The position numbers were made by a program, and so were the translations under genes. DNA of 64,000 bases, taken from assembly GCF_963674565.1 (NCBI RefSeq), contig NZ_OY771430.1:1364001-1428000 (forward strand). Direction: 5' to 3'. Below, in pieces: positions 18,295-25,841 of this stretch (the first letter of the stretch is position 1; every line of letters begins with the position of its first letter). The notes beneath the pieces are model-generated. The model ran no database searches. It was not told the DNA's origin and saw only the letters and a program-made list of their open reading frames with translations. This DNA comes from an uncultured Carboxylicivirga sp. (GTDB taxonomy: Bacteria; Bacteroidota; Bacteroidia; Bacteroidales; Marinilabiliaceae).

Positions 18295-18621
18295 TTAAAG
18301 TTCCTTAGTACCTCTACTGATAGTGTACGATTCGTCAACAGGAGAAATAAATATCTTACCGTCTCCGAAAGCACCTTTAGGCTCAGTGCGGGCAGCCTCC
18401 ATAATTGTAGTAACTGCAAAGTCTTTATCTTCGTCTTTTACCACCATTATTAGCATTTCTTTTGGAAGCTCATCATAGGTAACATCACCAATTTTGATTC
18501 CTCGCTGCTTACCACGACCTACAACAGGCATTTTTGTAACAGCTATGTAACCAGCTTCGAACAAAGCTTTTAACACTTTACTTGTTTTTTCTGGGCGAAT
18601 TATCGCTTTTATCATTAACAT
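18295..18621 (-). CDS. nifI1: Nitrogen regulatory PII-like protein NifI1
   Basis: 108 residues, PII fold. MIKAIIRPEKTSKVLKALFEAGY at the N-terminus is typical of NifI1; the T-loop (about 34-58, VGRGKQRGIKIGDVTYDELP) is shorter than in NifI2; the C-terminal signature is FGDGKIFISPVDESYTIS (about 85-101). With NifI2 it forms a hetero-oligomer that inhibits dinitrogenase post-translationally under nitrogen sufficiency. It lies between nifH and nifI2. The start has an in-frame Met two codons later. Confidence 0.93.
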   Translation of the reverse strand: MLMIKAIIRPEKTSKVLKALFEAGYIAVTKMPVVGRGKQRGIKIGDVTYDELPKEMLIMVVKDEDKDFAVTTIMEAARTEPKGAFGDGKIFISPVDESYTISRGTKEL

Positions 18622-18686
18622 AGTCGATTCTCTTTAGTAGTTATTTTGTCTGAGTTTAATTTAGCACAACCTGTAAAAGGTTTTAA

Positions 18687-19511
18687 TTAGTTAGCAATAC
18701 CGTAATCGATCAATAACTTCTCAAGCTCTTCGATTTCAAGAGGCTCAGGAATAACAAACATTTCGTTTGCATCAATTGCTTTTGCTAAAGCACGGTATTC
18801 GTCAGCTTGTGTATGCTCAGGAGCAAATTCAATAACAGTCTTTCTGTTAATCTCAGCTTGCTGAACCATGTTATCACGAGGTACGAAGTGGATCATTTGA
18901 GTACCAATTTGTTTAGCCAACTGCTCGATCATTTCTCTTTCGTTGTCAACTTTACGTGAGTTACAGATCAAACCACCTAAACGTACTGTACCAGCTTGAG
19001 CATACTTTTTAATACCTTTACAAATGTTGTTTGCAGCATACATTGCCATCATCTCACCAGATACTACAATGTAAATTTCTTCAGCTTTACCATCACGAAT
19101 AGGCATTGCGAAACCTCCACATACAACATCACCTAATACATCATAGAAAGTGTATTCAGTTTCGAATTTCTCATCCCATGCACCTAATTGTTCCAACAGG
19201 TTAATTGAAGTAATGATACCACGACCAGCACATCCTACTCCTGGTTCTGGACCTCCTGACTCAACACATCGAACTTGTCCGTATCCTCTTTTTACTACAT
19301 CATCCAATTCTACATCTTCACCTTCTTCACGAAGTGTATCCAATACAGTTTTTTGTGCCAAGCCACCAAGTAATAAACGTGTTGAATCTGCTTTAGGGTC
19401 ACATCCAACTACCATTACGTTTTTACCCATTTCAACAAGACCTGCTACTGTGTTTTGAGTAGTGGTAGATTTACCAATTCCTCCTTTTCCGTAAATTGCA
19501 ACTTTTCTCAT
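18687..19511 (-). CDS. nifH: Nitrogenase iron protein NifH
   Basis: 274 residues. P-loop GKGGIGKS at 8-15; [4Fe-4S] ligands C94 (GVGCAGRG) and C131 (DVVCGGFAMP), which bridge the two subunits of the dimer; R97 in GCAGRGI is the site ADP-ribosylated by DraT in other bacteria; switch I DPKADSTRLLLGG at 38-50. It transfers electrons to NifDK with ATP hydrolysis and serves in FeMo-co maturation. It is the first gene of the operon, 40 bases downstream of a sigma-54 promoter. AnfH/VnfH cannot be wholly excluded from NifH alone, but the neighbouring NifD/NifK and absence of a delta subunit indicate Mo nitrogenase. Confidence 0.97.
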   Translation of the reverse strand: MRKVAIYGKGGIGKSTTTQNTVAGLVEMGKNVMVVGCDPKADSTRLLLGGLAQKTVLDTLREEGEDVELDDVVKRGYGQVRCVESGGPEPGVGCAGRGIITSINLLEQLGAWDEKFETEYTFYDVLGDVVCGGFAMPIRDGKAEEIYIVVSGEMMAMYAANNICKGIKKYAQAGTVRLGGLICNSRKVDNEREMIEQLAKQIGTQMIHFVPRDNMVQQAEINRKTVIEFAPEHTQADEYRALAKAIDANEMFVIPEPLEIEELEKLLIDYGIAN

Positions 19512-19550
19512 GACTCTTAATATTTAATGGTTATTATTTGCAAGAGTCAA

Positions 19551-19566
19551 AGCACACAATGTGCCA
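19551..19566 (-). promoter_or_regulatory. Sigma-54 promoter of the nif operon
   Basis: Read on the minus strand the sequence is TGGCACATTGTGTGCT: the -24 element TGGCAC, N5, and GTGCT for the -12 element (consensus TTGCW), with exactly 10 bases between GG and GC as sigma-54 requires. The predicted start is near 19539, leaving a leader of about 28 bases before nifH. There is no Shine-Dalgarno sequence in the leader, as usual in this phylum. Confidence 0.85.
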
Positions 19567-19679
19567 ATGACAAAAATCATAATGTGAAGAACTAGCACAA
19601 AAAGACACTATCTAGCTGATATTCTGCATTATAATTTTTTGAAAATATTTTTTCGATGTTTTGGCACAGGCTATTTTTC

Positions 19680-19693
19680 CTACATTTATGTAG
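19680..19693. promoter_or_regulatory. Candidate enhancer-binding-protein site upstream of nifH
   Basis: A perfect palindrome CTACAT-TT-ATGTAG is centred about 147 bases upstream of the predicted nif start, within the usual distance for enhancer sites of sigma-54 activators. It differs from the proteobacterial NifA site TGT-N10-ACA. Binding by the regulator at 22968 is inference. Confidence 0.45.
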
Positions 19694-19759
19694 AACCCCC
19701 ATTCAAAAGCAACATTTGAAGTAAAAAATATGTATTTATTTGATTTTAACCCCCTTAAA

Positions 19760-19807
19760 TTAACATGTAACTTTTATAAAAACACATTAATGTTACATTT
19801 AGTGTAA
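19760..19807. promoter_or_regulatory. Cluster of palindromic half-sites further upstream of nifH
   Basis: Within about 48 bases there are TTAACATGTAA (19760-19770), ACATTAATGT (19784-19793) and TTACA-N5-TGTAA (19793-19807). All share an ACAT/TGTA core with the palindrome at 19680-19693. They may be additional activator or repressor sites, but the region is AT-rich and chance is possible. Confidence 0.3.
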
Positions 19808-20205
19808 AAATCACATTTAATTTAAGGTTAATTAAAACGAAGATAGATTGAGATAAACCTTAAAAAAGAAAAACTTAAAGTCGTATGCTATTTCAAAGAA
19901 TAAAAAGTGTCCTAATAAATGATTTAATAGACTAAATCGATATTATTTAGTGAAATTTTAATATCTGAATATTATAATTTAAGCGAATAACAAAACAGAT
20001 CAAGTAATAGGATTGAAGAAATAATCACCAACTTTATTACTTCTGATGAATTTTATAAAACTAAAAACATTGTTGTAATAACATTTATCTCCTATATATA
20101 AGTTGGAGGCATAAACAATCATAGATTTAACCATCTCCTTTTTTCAAGTAGATACCTATAGATTTGTGTAATGTAAGAATACTGATTAAAGGCACCACTA
20201 AAAAG

Positions 20206-20601
20206 CTATTTTTCCATTATATATTCAGGATTAGCAGGAGTCTTGAATCCAAATTGCTCATAAAATCCATGAGCATCTGCGGTAGCCAAGCGCCAACGCT
20301 TAATCTTAATCAATTTTTCATCCTCCATTATTGAGTTCAATAAATACTTACCAACTCCACCACCTTGATATCCGGGCAATATAAAAACATCTAACAACCA
20401 TCCAAAAACAACAAAATCGGTAATAACCCGAGCAAAGCCAATTTGCTTATCATCTTTATAAATACCGTAACATAATGAATTATTTATAGATTCCTGAATC
20501 ATATCTTTTGTCCTACCCTGAGCCCAATATGAGACTTCTGAAAGGTATTGAACAATCATATCTATATCTAATTTACTTTTCTCGGTTGAAATTACATACA
20601 T
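20206..20601 (-). CDS. GNAT family N-acetyltransferase
   Basis: 131 residues with the GNAT fold: IGFARVITDFVVFGWLLDVFILPGYQGGGVGKYLL contains strand beta4 and the acetyl-CoA pyrophosphate loop GYQGGGVGKYL (about 77-87), and the C-terminal HGFYEQFGF segment is typical. The substrate is unknown. The protein resembles small free-standing acetyltransferases of Bacteroidota. It lies beyond the nif control region on the same strand but is separated from the nif genes by their promoter, so it is not part of the operon. Confidence 0.85.
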   Translation of the reverse strand: MYVISTEKSKLDIDMIVQYLSEVSYWAQGRTKDMIQESINNSLCYGIYKDDKQIGFARVITDFVVFGWLLDVFILPGYQGGGVGKYLLNSIMEDEKLIKIKRWRLATADAHGFYEQFGFKTPANPEYIMEK

Positions 20602-20683
20602 GGTTAACTACTATAAGTATTCAACCCTAAGGTAGGTTTTTAAAATTATACTGCAAGATAAACTATAATGCAGCTTCAACCAC

Positions 20684-21055
20684 TTAAAGTATAATCCATT
20701 GAACTGCTGCATCTACAGTTGAGAATGGTTTAATTTTTAGTTTACTTTCTTTCTCTGCTCCTAACGTTGGGTAAACAGTTGATTTAGGTTTATCACAAAC
20801 AACAGCTAATTTTATAGAAGAGAAGCACTCATGTTGATTTAAGTACGACATTAATAGTTTAAAGGAGTTTAAGTCCATTACCAAATCACAATCTGTCAGA
20901 TTATTGATAACACCCTTTAACTGATGTGTCAAAAGACTTTCGTTTCGCAAATATTCCCAGGAATTTATAATCTCATAAACATCTACTTCGCCTTTAAAAT
21001 TGCGTATAAGTATTGATTTAGAAAACCGGGAATGTTTCTGATATAAAATACTCAT
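20684..21055 (-). CDS. Small STAS/SpoIIAA-like protein of unknown function
   Basis: 123 residues without signal peptide or membrane segment. The alternating strand/helix layout (SILIRNFKGEVDVYEIINSW, then DCDLVMDLNSFKL, then IKLAVVCDKPKSTV, and FSTVDAAVQWIIL at the end) resembles the SpoIIAA-like/STAS-type proteins common in Bacteroidota, which bind partners or lipids. It lies 82 bases upstream of the GNAT gene and could be co-transcribed with it. The family call is tentative and no role is indicated by sequence. Confidence 0.6.
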   Translation of the reverse strand: MSILYQKHSRFSKSILIRNFKGEVDVYEIINSWEYLRNESLLTHQLKGVINNLTDCDLVMDLNSFKLLMSYLNQHECFSSIKLAVVCDKPKSTVYPTLGAEKESKLKIKPFSTVDAAVQWIIL

Positions 21056-21501
21056 TTTATTAAGTTTAGGAAGGGTTTAAAAGCAATTCATAAACTTAAT
21101 ATAACATTTATTGATGTATAAGTCAATAATCTATCTGTAAAAATAATATTCAATACAACTATACTTATTTAAATTGAATAAAGAAGACAATTAACCTAAG
21201 CTGAAAAATGATAATCTTTTTAGCAATAAACAATTATAAATACTTAGAGAAAGTAAAATGTTTACGATCCCTAAATTTTCCACCTCTCAAGATGTATAAT
21301 TATTTAATTTAATAATATTTCTATTGATATAATTTCACTAATCAACTTTAATAAATTTTTGTCAACTAATTTGGCATAGGTTTTGAATTAAGCTCAATAG
21401 ATTTTTTTATAAATTTGAGTTATATAAAAAAGATGATAGCAACGGCTACCATCTTTTTTCTACTTTTACGAAAACCATTATAATTTAATACAGCATTAAA
21501 A
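21056..21501. other. Gene-free AT-rich stretch
   Basis: About 445 bases between the STAS-like gene and hemH. Apart from the hemH terminator at 21426-21459 I see no structured or coding feature. A TTGGCAT near 21371 resembles half of a sigma-54 site but lacks the -12 GC. Confidence 0.5.
21426..21459 (-). terminator. Terminator of hemH
   Basis: A stem AAAAAAGATGGTAGC / GCTATCATCTTTTTT (one G-T type mismatch, 4-base loop) ends in six T on either strand. It lies 42 bases after the hemH stop. Confidence 0.75.
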
Positions 21502-22536
21502 CTATATTCTTTTATTAATAATATTATAAATTGCTTCAGCCCAACTTGTATCAGCGTTTAAGCTTTGAGTAAAGGCAAACTTTTCCCCTCCCTTTTCCAT
21601 AAAAAGTTCTTTATACTGTTCTCCAATCTCAAGCGTTGTCTCCAAACAGTCCGCTACAAAAGAAGGAGAAACAACCAATAAGTTTTTAATTCCTTTACGC
21701 GCCAATTCTTCTACTGTAACATCAGTATACGGTTTAATCCATGGCGACTTACCTAACCTGCTTTGAAACGAAGTAGAAAAGGTATTATTGGTCAAGGAAG
21801 CTTTATCAGCAATCAATCTGGTTGTATTAAAGCATGCAGACCTGTAACAAAATCTTTTGACTTCATTTTTAACACCACAATTGCATTCAGGCCAATTACA
21901 AAGATTAGAATTTTGTTTCTGTATATTTTCAAGATGTCTTTCTGGTATACCATGGTAACTAAATAAAATATGTTCGGGATTAATCTTAGCTACGTCATTA
22001 CTTACCTTTTTGGCAAATGCTTCAATATATTCTGAATCCTCATGATAATCATTTATAAAATCAATAGATGGTATTACTTCCCATTTAGAGATAATTTCCA
22101 TTACTTTTTGAGCTACAGAGCCAATAGTTGCTGATGCATATTGAGGAAATAAAGGAAAAACGATAATTCGGTCAACTGTTTTATGTTTAAGATTATTTAG
22201 AGCTGATTCAATCGATGGACTTTGATATCTCATTGCAAGCTCAACTTCAATATTAGCTGAATTCAGTAAAAATAAATTCTTCACTTTCTCAGTTAATTCT
22301 CTTCCATAAACTAAAAGCGGTGATCCATTATCCAACCACAACTTTTTATATTCTATGGATACTTTTTTTGATCGAAAAGGAGCTATTATTCCCCTCACTA
22401 ATAAAAACCGTTTCCAATATGGTATATCAATAACACGACCATCCATTAAAAATTCGGCCAGATATTTTTTAACATCCTTTCTTGCAAAACTATCAGGAGT
22501 TCCTAAATTAACTAATAATACACCTGTTTTCTTCAT
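21502..22536 (-). CDS. hemH: Ferrochelatase
   Basis: 344 residues. KTGVLLVNLGTPDS at the start and FLMDGRVIDIPYW are family signatures; the metal-channel histidine is H195 in SYHGIPERH, and the conserved glutamate lies in DCLETTLEIGEQ near the C-terminus. A cysteine-rich insert CNWPECNCG to FCYRSACF (about 213-235) is common in Bacteroidota ferrochelatases. The enzyme inserts Fe2+ into protoporphyrin IX (or coproporphyrin) at the membrane face. It is monocistronic with its own terminator. Confidence 0.93.
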   Translation of the reverse strand: MKKTGVLLVNLGTPDSFARKDVKKYLAEFLMDGRVIDIPYWKRFLLVRGIIAPFRSKKVSIEYKKLWLDNGSPLLVYGRELTEKVKNLFLLNSANIEVELAMRYQSPSIESALNNLKHKTVDRIIVFPLFPQYASATIGSVAQKVMEIISKWEVIPSIDFINDYHEDSEYIEAFAKKVSNDVAKINPEHILFSYHGIPERHLENIQKQNSNLCNWPECNCGVKNEVKRFCYRSACFNTTRLIADKASLTNNTFSTSFQSRLGKSPWIKPYTDVTVEELARKGIKNLLVVSPSFVADCLETTLEIGEQYKELFMEKGGEKFAFTQSLNADTSWAEAIYNIINKRI

Positions 22537-22967
22537 TAAATTTAGCTTTAAACAATACCATTCAAACGACTACCCAACTGTTTTGTTCAAATATATATTT
22601 GATAAAATAAACAAAAAGACATTTAAATATGATAACATCAGAACAATAAATTGAGCCTTATAATTATAACTTTAATCCATATTAAAAACAATAAAAATAC
22701 GGTAGCCAAATTTGACCAGAGTGATCCATCTATCAATAATTTAACATAAACCCTAAAACGTTATTATTGATATAAATTCTTTGGACATTAATAAATAAAG
22801 TTCAATATACAATAGAGAAAATCAATACAAAACTTACAATTAACTACTTTTTAAAGGGTTTAAATTTATAATTATTATAAATTAACTGTTTTTAGCTACA
22901 ATTTAAAGGGGTTATGTTGATAAATTTGTATTTTTGACATATTAATACAACCACGACAACAAGGCCT
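22537..22967. other. Divergent intergenic region between hemH and the sigma-54 activator gene
   Basis: About 430 bases carrying the promoters of both genes. Candidate -7 elements TAAATTTG and TATTTTTG occur just before the activator gene (about 22920-22937), pointing to a housekeeping-sigma promoter. No sigma-54 site is seen, so autoactivation is not indicated. A TTATAATTATAA palindrome at 22658-22669 is low-complexity. Confidence 0.4.
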
Positions 22968-24524
22968 ATGGAATTCAGATGTAGAAAAGTTGGTGATGAA
23001 TGTTATGGATTCAAAGAGTTAACATTATTATTTGATATCAGCCAGCGATTGCTTGAAAGTAAAGAATTAAATAATGACCTAACCCCCATTATGGCTTCTT
23101 TAGTTAAACACCTTAATGCCGAAAGAAGCTTTGTAACAATTTTTAACCGCGAAAATCAACAAATATTAATTAAAGCCTCTTATGGATTAAGCGAATCTCA
23201 AAAAGCAAGAGGAAAATACAATTTAGGTGAAGGTATTATTGGTAAAGTTATTGAATTAGCAAAACCAGTTGTAATACCTGAAATATCTAAATCTAAACTA
23301 TTCATCAATAAAACAAAATCTGAGCTCACCAAAGACGGACAAGAACTTACATATATATGTGTTCCTTTATTGCTTGACAATATTGTATCGGGAGCTTTAA
23401 GTGTTATAAAAGTTTTTAACCCAAAAATAGAAGGGTCTGAAGACATTCAACTTCTGAGCATCATAGGCTCAATGATTGCTAAAACAGCTCGTTACAAACA
23501 AGCTAAGATGGAGGAGCTTGAGCGTTTACGTGAAGAGAATAGAAATCTACAGGATCAGATCAAAGAAACCAATCGACATAATATTATCGGCAACTCTGGT
23601 AAAATGAAAGACCTGTTTGCCTTAGTTAACCGTGTTGCTCAAACTAATAGTACAGTATTACTACGTGGTGAAAGTGGTATTGGTAAGGAGCTGTTTGCAG
23701 AAGCCATTCATAATAACAGTAACAGAAAAAATAAAAATCTTATTAAAGTTAACTGTTCTGCTTTACCTGAGTCATTAATCGAAAGTGAGTTATTTGGTCA
23801 CGAGAAGGGTGCATTTACAGGTGCTGACCAGCAGCGAAAAGGCAGGTTTGAATTGGCACATGGTGGAACCATATTCTTAGATGAAATTGGAGACCTACCT
23901 CTTCCTACCCAAGTAAAGTTATTACGTGTAATACAGGAAAGAGAATTTGAGCGAATAGGCGGTTCTGAAACAATAAAATCAGATGTTCGCATAGTTGCAG
24001 CAACTAACCGTAATCTCGAAGAACTTATTGAAAAAGGAGAATATCGTGAAGATTTATATTATCGTATAAACGTATTCCCAATATTCATACCTCCATTAAG
24101 AGAAAGGCGTGATGATATTCCAATTTTGGTTGACCACTTTATAGATAAGTTTAACAAAAAGAATGGAAGAACCATTAAACGAATAACTACTTCAGCCATA
24201 AACATGCTAATGGTACATCGCTGGCCGGGGAATATTCGTGAATTGGAAAATGTTATTGAAAGAGCCTGTATTATGTGTAAGGATGATGTAATTCATAGTT
24301 ACGACTTACCTCCTACTCTTCAAACAGCCGATTCAACCAACACTCAAATTGAAGGTGGCATGGTTCCCATAATTGAGCAAGTTGAAAAGCAATTAATACG
24401 CGATGCTCTTACCACAACCAAAGGAAACATTACCAAGGCTGCAGAAGTATTACAAATTACCGAAAGAATGTTAGGTACTCGTATAAAAAAATACGAAATT
24501 GATGCCTGGAGATTTAAAGTCTAA
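22968..24524 (+). CDS. NifA/AnfA-like sigma-54-dependent transcriptional activator
   Basis: 518 residues in three parts. GAF domain at about 15-175 (NLGEGIIGKVIELAKPVVIP); AAA+ domain at about 205-440 with Walker A GESGIGKE (234-241), the sigma-54 contact loop GAFTGA (281-286), Walker B TIFLDEIGDL (301-310) and the arginine-finger region REDLYYRINVF (360-370); FIS-type helix-turn-helix at about 470-515. The N-terminus has C5 and C12, reminiscent of the redox-sensing cysteine pair of AnfA; C434/C437 (ACIMC) follow the AAA+ core. There is no CxxxxC interdomain linker of oxygen-sensitive alphaproteobacterial NifA. It is the likely activator of the nif promoter, inferred from proximity and class. 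Confidence 0.85.
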   Translation: MEFRCRKVGDECYGFKELTLLFDISQRLLESKELNNDLTPIMASLVKHLNAERSFVTIFNRENQQILIKASYGLSESQKARGKYNLGEGIIGKVIELAKPVVIPEISKSKLFINKTKSELTKDGQELTYICVPLLLDNIVSGALSVIKVFNPKIEGSEDIQLLSIIGSMIAKTARYKQAKMEELERLREENRNLQDQIKETNRHNIIGNSGKMKDLFALVNRVAQTNSTVLLRGESGIGKELFAEAIHNNSNRKNKNLIKVNCSALPESLIESELFGHEKGAFTGADQQRKGRFELAHGGTIFLDEIGDLPLPTQVKLLRVIQEREFERIGGSETIKSDVRIVAATNRNLEELIEKGEYREDLYYRINVFPIFIPPLRERRDDIPILVDHFIDKFNKKNGRTIKRITTSAINMLMVHRWPGNIRELENVIERACIMCKDDVIHSYDLPPTLQTADSTNTQIEGGMVPIIEQVEKQLIRDALTTTKGNITKAAEVLQITERMLGTRIKKYEIDAWRFKV

Positions 24525-24536
24525 TTTGTACAAAAT

Positions 24537-25013
24537 ATGAATACCGATTTACCAACATACGAAATTGTAGATATAACTAAGAAAGAGCACCAGAATGCTC
24601 TTTTCTTGCTTATGAATGCATACATGCAAGACCCGATGGGTTCAGAGACTACTTTAGGTGAAGATCTTTTTGAATTGATGAAAGAAGGTCTAAAAAAGCA
24701 AAGCAATTATTGCGGCGTCATACTTAAAGAAGAGAATAACTATGTTGGGTTAGCTAATTGTTTTTATGCTTTCTCTACATTTAAGGCAGCCCCACTTCTA
24801 AATATTCATGATTTTATCATTCTTAAATCTGAGAGAGGTAAAGGTTTTGGCAGAAAACTAATGAGTGCTGTCAAAGATGTTGCACTAAAAAGTAAATGCT
24901 GCAAAATCACCCTAGAGGTCAGGACTGACAATCCCGTAGCTCAGAGTTTATATCTAAGTGAAGGATTTGACAAAACGGATCCTGAATATTTGTTTTGGCA
25001 ATATTTATTATAA
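24537..25013 (+). CDS. GNAT family N-acetyltransferase
   Basis: 158 residues. The acetyl-CoA loop is ERGKGFGRKLM (about 99-109) and the C-terminal NPVAQSLYLSEGF is a GNAT signature. It begins 12 bases after the sigma-54 activator, so the two genes are probably co-transcribed. A small-molecule or protein substrate cannot be inferred. Whether the pairing with the activator is functional (for example protein acetylation under nitrogen limitation) is unknown. Confidence 0.87.
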   Translation: MNTDLPTYEIVDITKKEHQNALFLLMNAYMQDPMGSETTLGEDLFELMKEGLKKQSNYCGVILKEENNYVGLANCFYAFSTFKAAPLLNIHDFIILKSERGKGFGRKLMSAVKDVALKSKCCKITLEVRTDNPVAQSLYLSEGFDKTDPEYLFWQYLL

Positions 25014-25017
25014 AAAA

Positions 25018-25037
25018 AACGGGCGCAAAGGCCCGTT
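25018..25037. terminator. Convergent terminator (GNAT and FKBP genes)
   Basis: Perfect 7-bp stem AACGGGC / GCCCGTT, loop of six. On the minus strand it runs into an eight-T tract, so it is strongest for the FKBP gene; on the plus strand the tract is interrupted. Confidence 0.75.
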
Positions 25038-25060
25038 CTATATTTTGTGCAATGAGATAA

Positions 25061-25714
25061 TTAATCAACTATCTCAATCAATTCAACTTCAAAAATTAAT
25101 GTTGCATATGGAGGAATTACACCTTGAGAACCTCTTGGTCCATATCCTAAATCATAAGGAATATACAAGATAGCTTTTGTTCCTTCTTTTAACAGTTGAA
25201 ATCCTTCTGTCCAACCTGCAACAACGCGGTTAAGAGGAAACTCAGCTGGTTCACCACGATCAACCGAACTATCAAATTTAGTACCATCAACCAAAGTACC
25301 AGTATAATGCACTTTTACAGTATTTGTAGCAGTAGGGATTCTACCTGAACCTTCTTCCAAAATCTTATATTGCAAGCCACTTTCAGTTACAATTACGCCT
25401 TCTTTCTTGGCATTCTCAGCTAAAAAGTCCTCTCCTTCTTTTCTCATCTCATAGGATAATACATCGTTTGCCTGTTGTGGAGTTAATTGACCATTCTTAT
25501 TCAATTGCTCACGAACACCGGCAGCTACCATCTCAGCATCTAATCCTTCAATATTTGTTAATTGATTTGCAATTAAGATACCATAACTATAACTCAAACT
25601 ATCCTGAAAAGCATTTAATTTTGCAGGCTCATTATTCCCCCCCTGCTCACAAGAGATAACGCCAAATGCGATTGCACCAGCCATCATCAGTTTAGAAATC
25701 AATTTCTTATTCAT
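25061..25714 (-). CDS. FKBP-type peptidyl-prolyl isomerase lipoprotein
   Basis: The start at 25714 (MNKKLISKLMM) gives a good lipoprotein signal with lipobox GVISC (Cys22); a longer frame to 25738 adds eight residues before it. After the anchor comes the FKBP N-terminal dimerisation helix region (SLSYSYGILIANQL), then the FKBP domain over the last ~110 residues with VKVHYTGTLVDGTKFDSS, VAGWTEGFQLLKEG, IPYDLGYGPRG and IPPYATLIFEVEL. It should assist folding of envelope proteins in the periplasm. FklB/Mip-type proteins are the nearest relatives. Confidence 0.92.
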   Translation of the reverse strand: MNKKLISKLMMAGAIAFGVISCEQGGNNEPAKLNAFQDSLSYSYGILIANQLTNIEGLDAEMVAAGVREQLNKNGQLTPQQANDVLSYEMRKEGEDFLAENAKKEGVIVTESGLQYKILEEGSGRIPTATNTVKVHYTGTLVDGTKFDSSVDRGEPAEFPLNRVVAGWTEGFQLLKEGTKAILYIPYDLGYGPRGSQGVIPPYATLIFEVELIEIVD

Positions 25715-25786
25715 TTGTTTAATTTTTATTTGCCCCAAAGATATACAAATACTTTATTGAAGCTACATCATGTCGATGTTAGATAA

Positions 25787-25818
25787 AAAAACAGGTGAAG
25801 TATAACCAACACCTGTTT
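25787..25818 (-). terminator. Terminator of the NagB-LmbE gene
   Basis: Stem AAAACAGGTG / CACCTGTTTT with a 12-base loop, flanked by A and T runs, 24 bases after the stop codon of the minus-strand gene. Confidence 0.75.
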
Positions 25819-25841
25819 TCAATTTATCATTAATCTAAACA

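Larger units (their letters stand above)
19512..20205. other. nif control region and gene-free stretch
   Basis: Nearly 700 bases without a gene. The first 300 contain the sigma-54 promoter, an inverted repeat TGTG-N9-CACA (19583-19599) next to the -24 element, and the palindromes at 19680-19807. From about 19870 to 20200 I see only AT-rich sequence. Confidence 0.5.

Noticed and set aside
19658..19676. Plus-strand TTGGCACAGG near the nif control region.
   Set aside because: It has a -24-like half but no GC at -12 and would transcribe away from nif into a gene-free stretch.
21366..21388. TTGGCATAGGTTTTGAA resembles a sigma-54 promoter.
   Set aside because: The -12 GC is replaced by GA and there is no plus-strand gene downstream, only a terminator.
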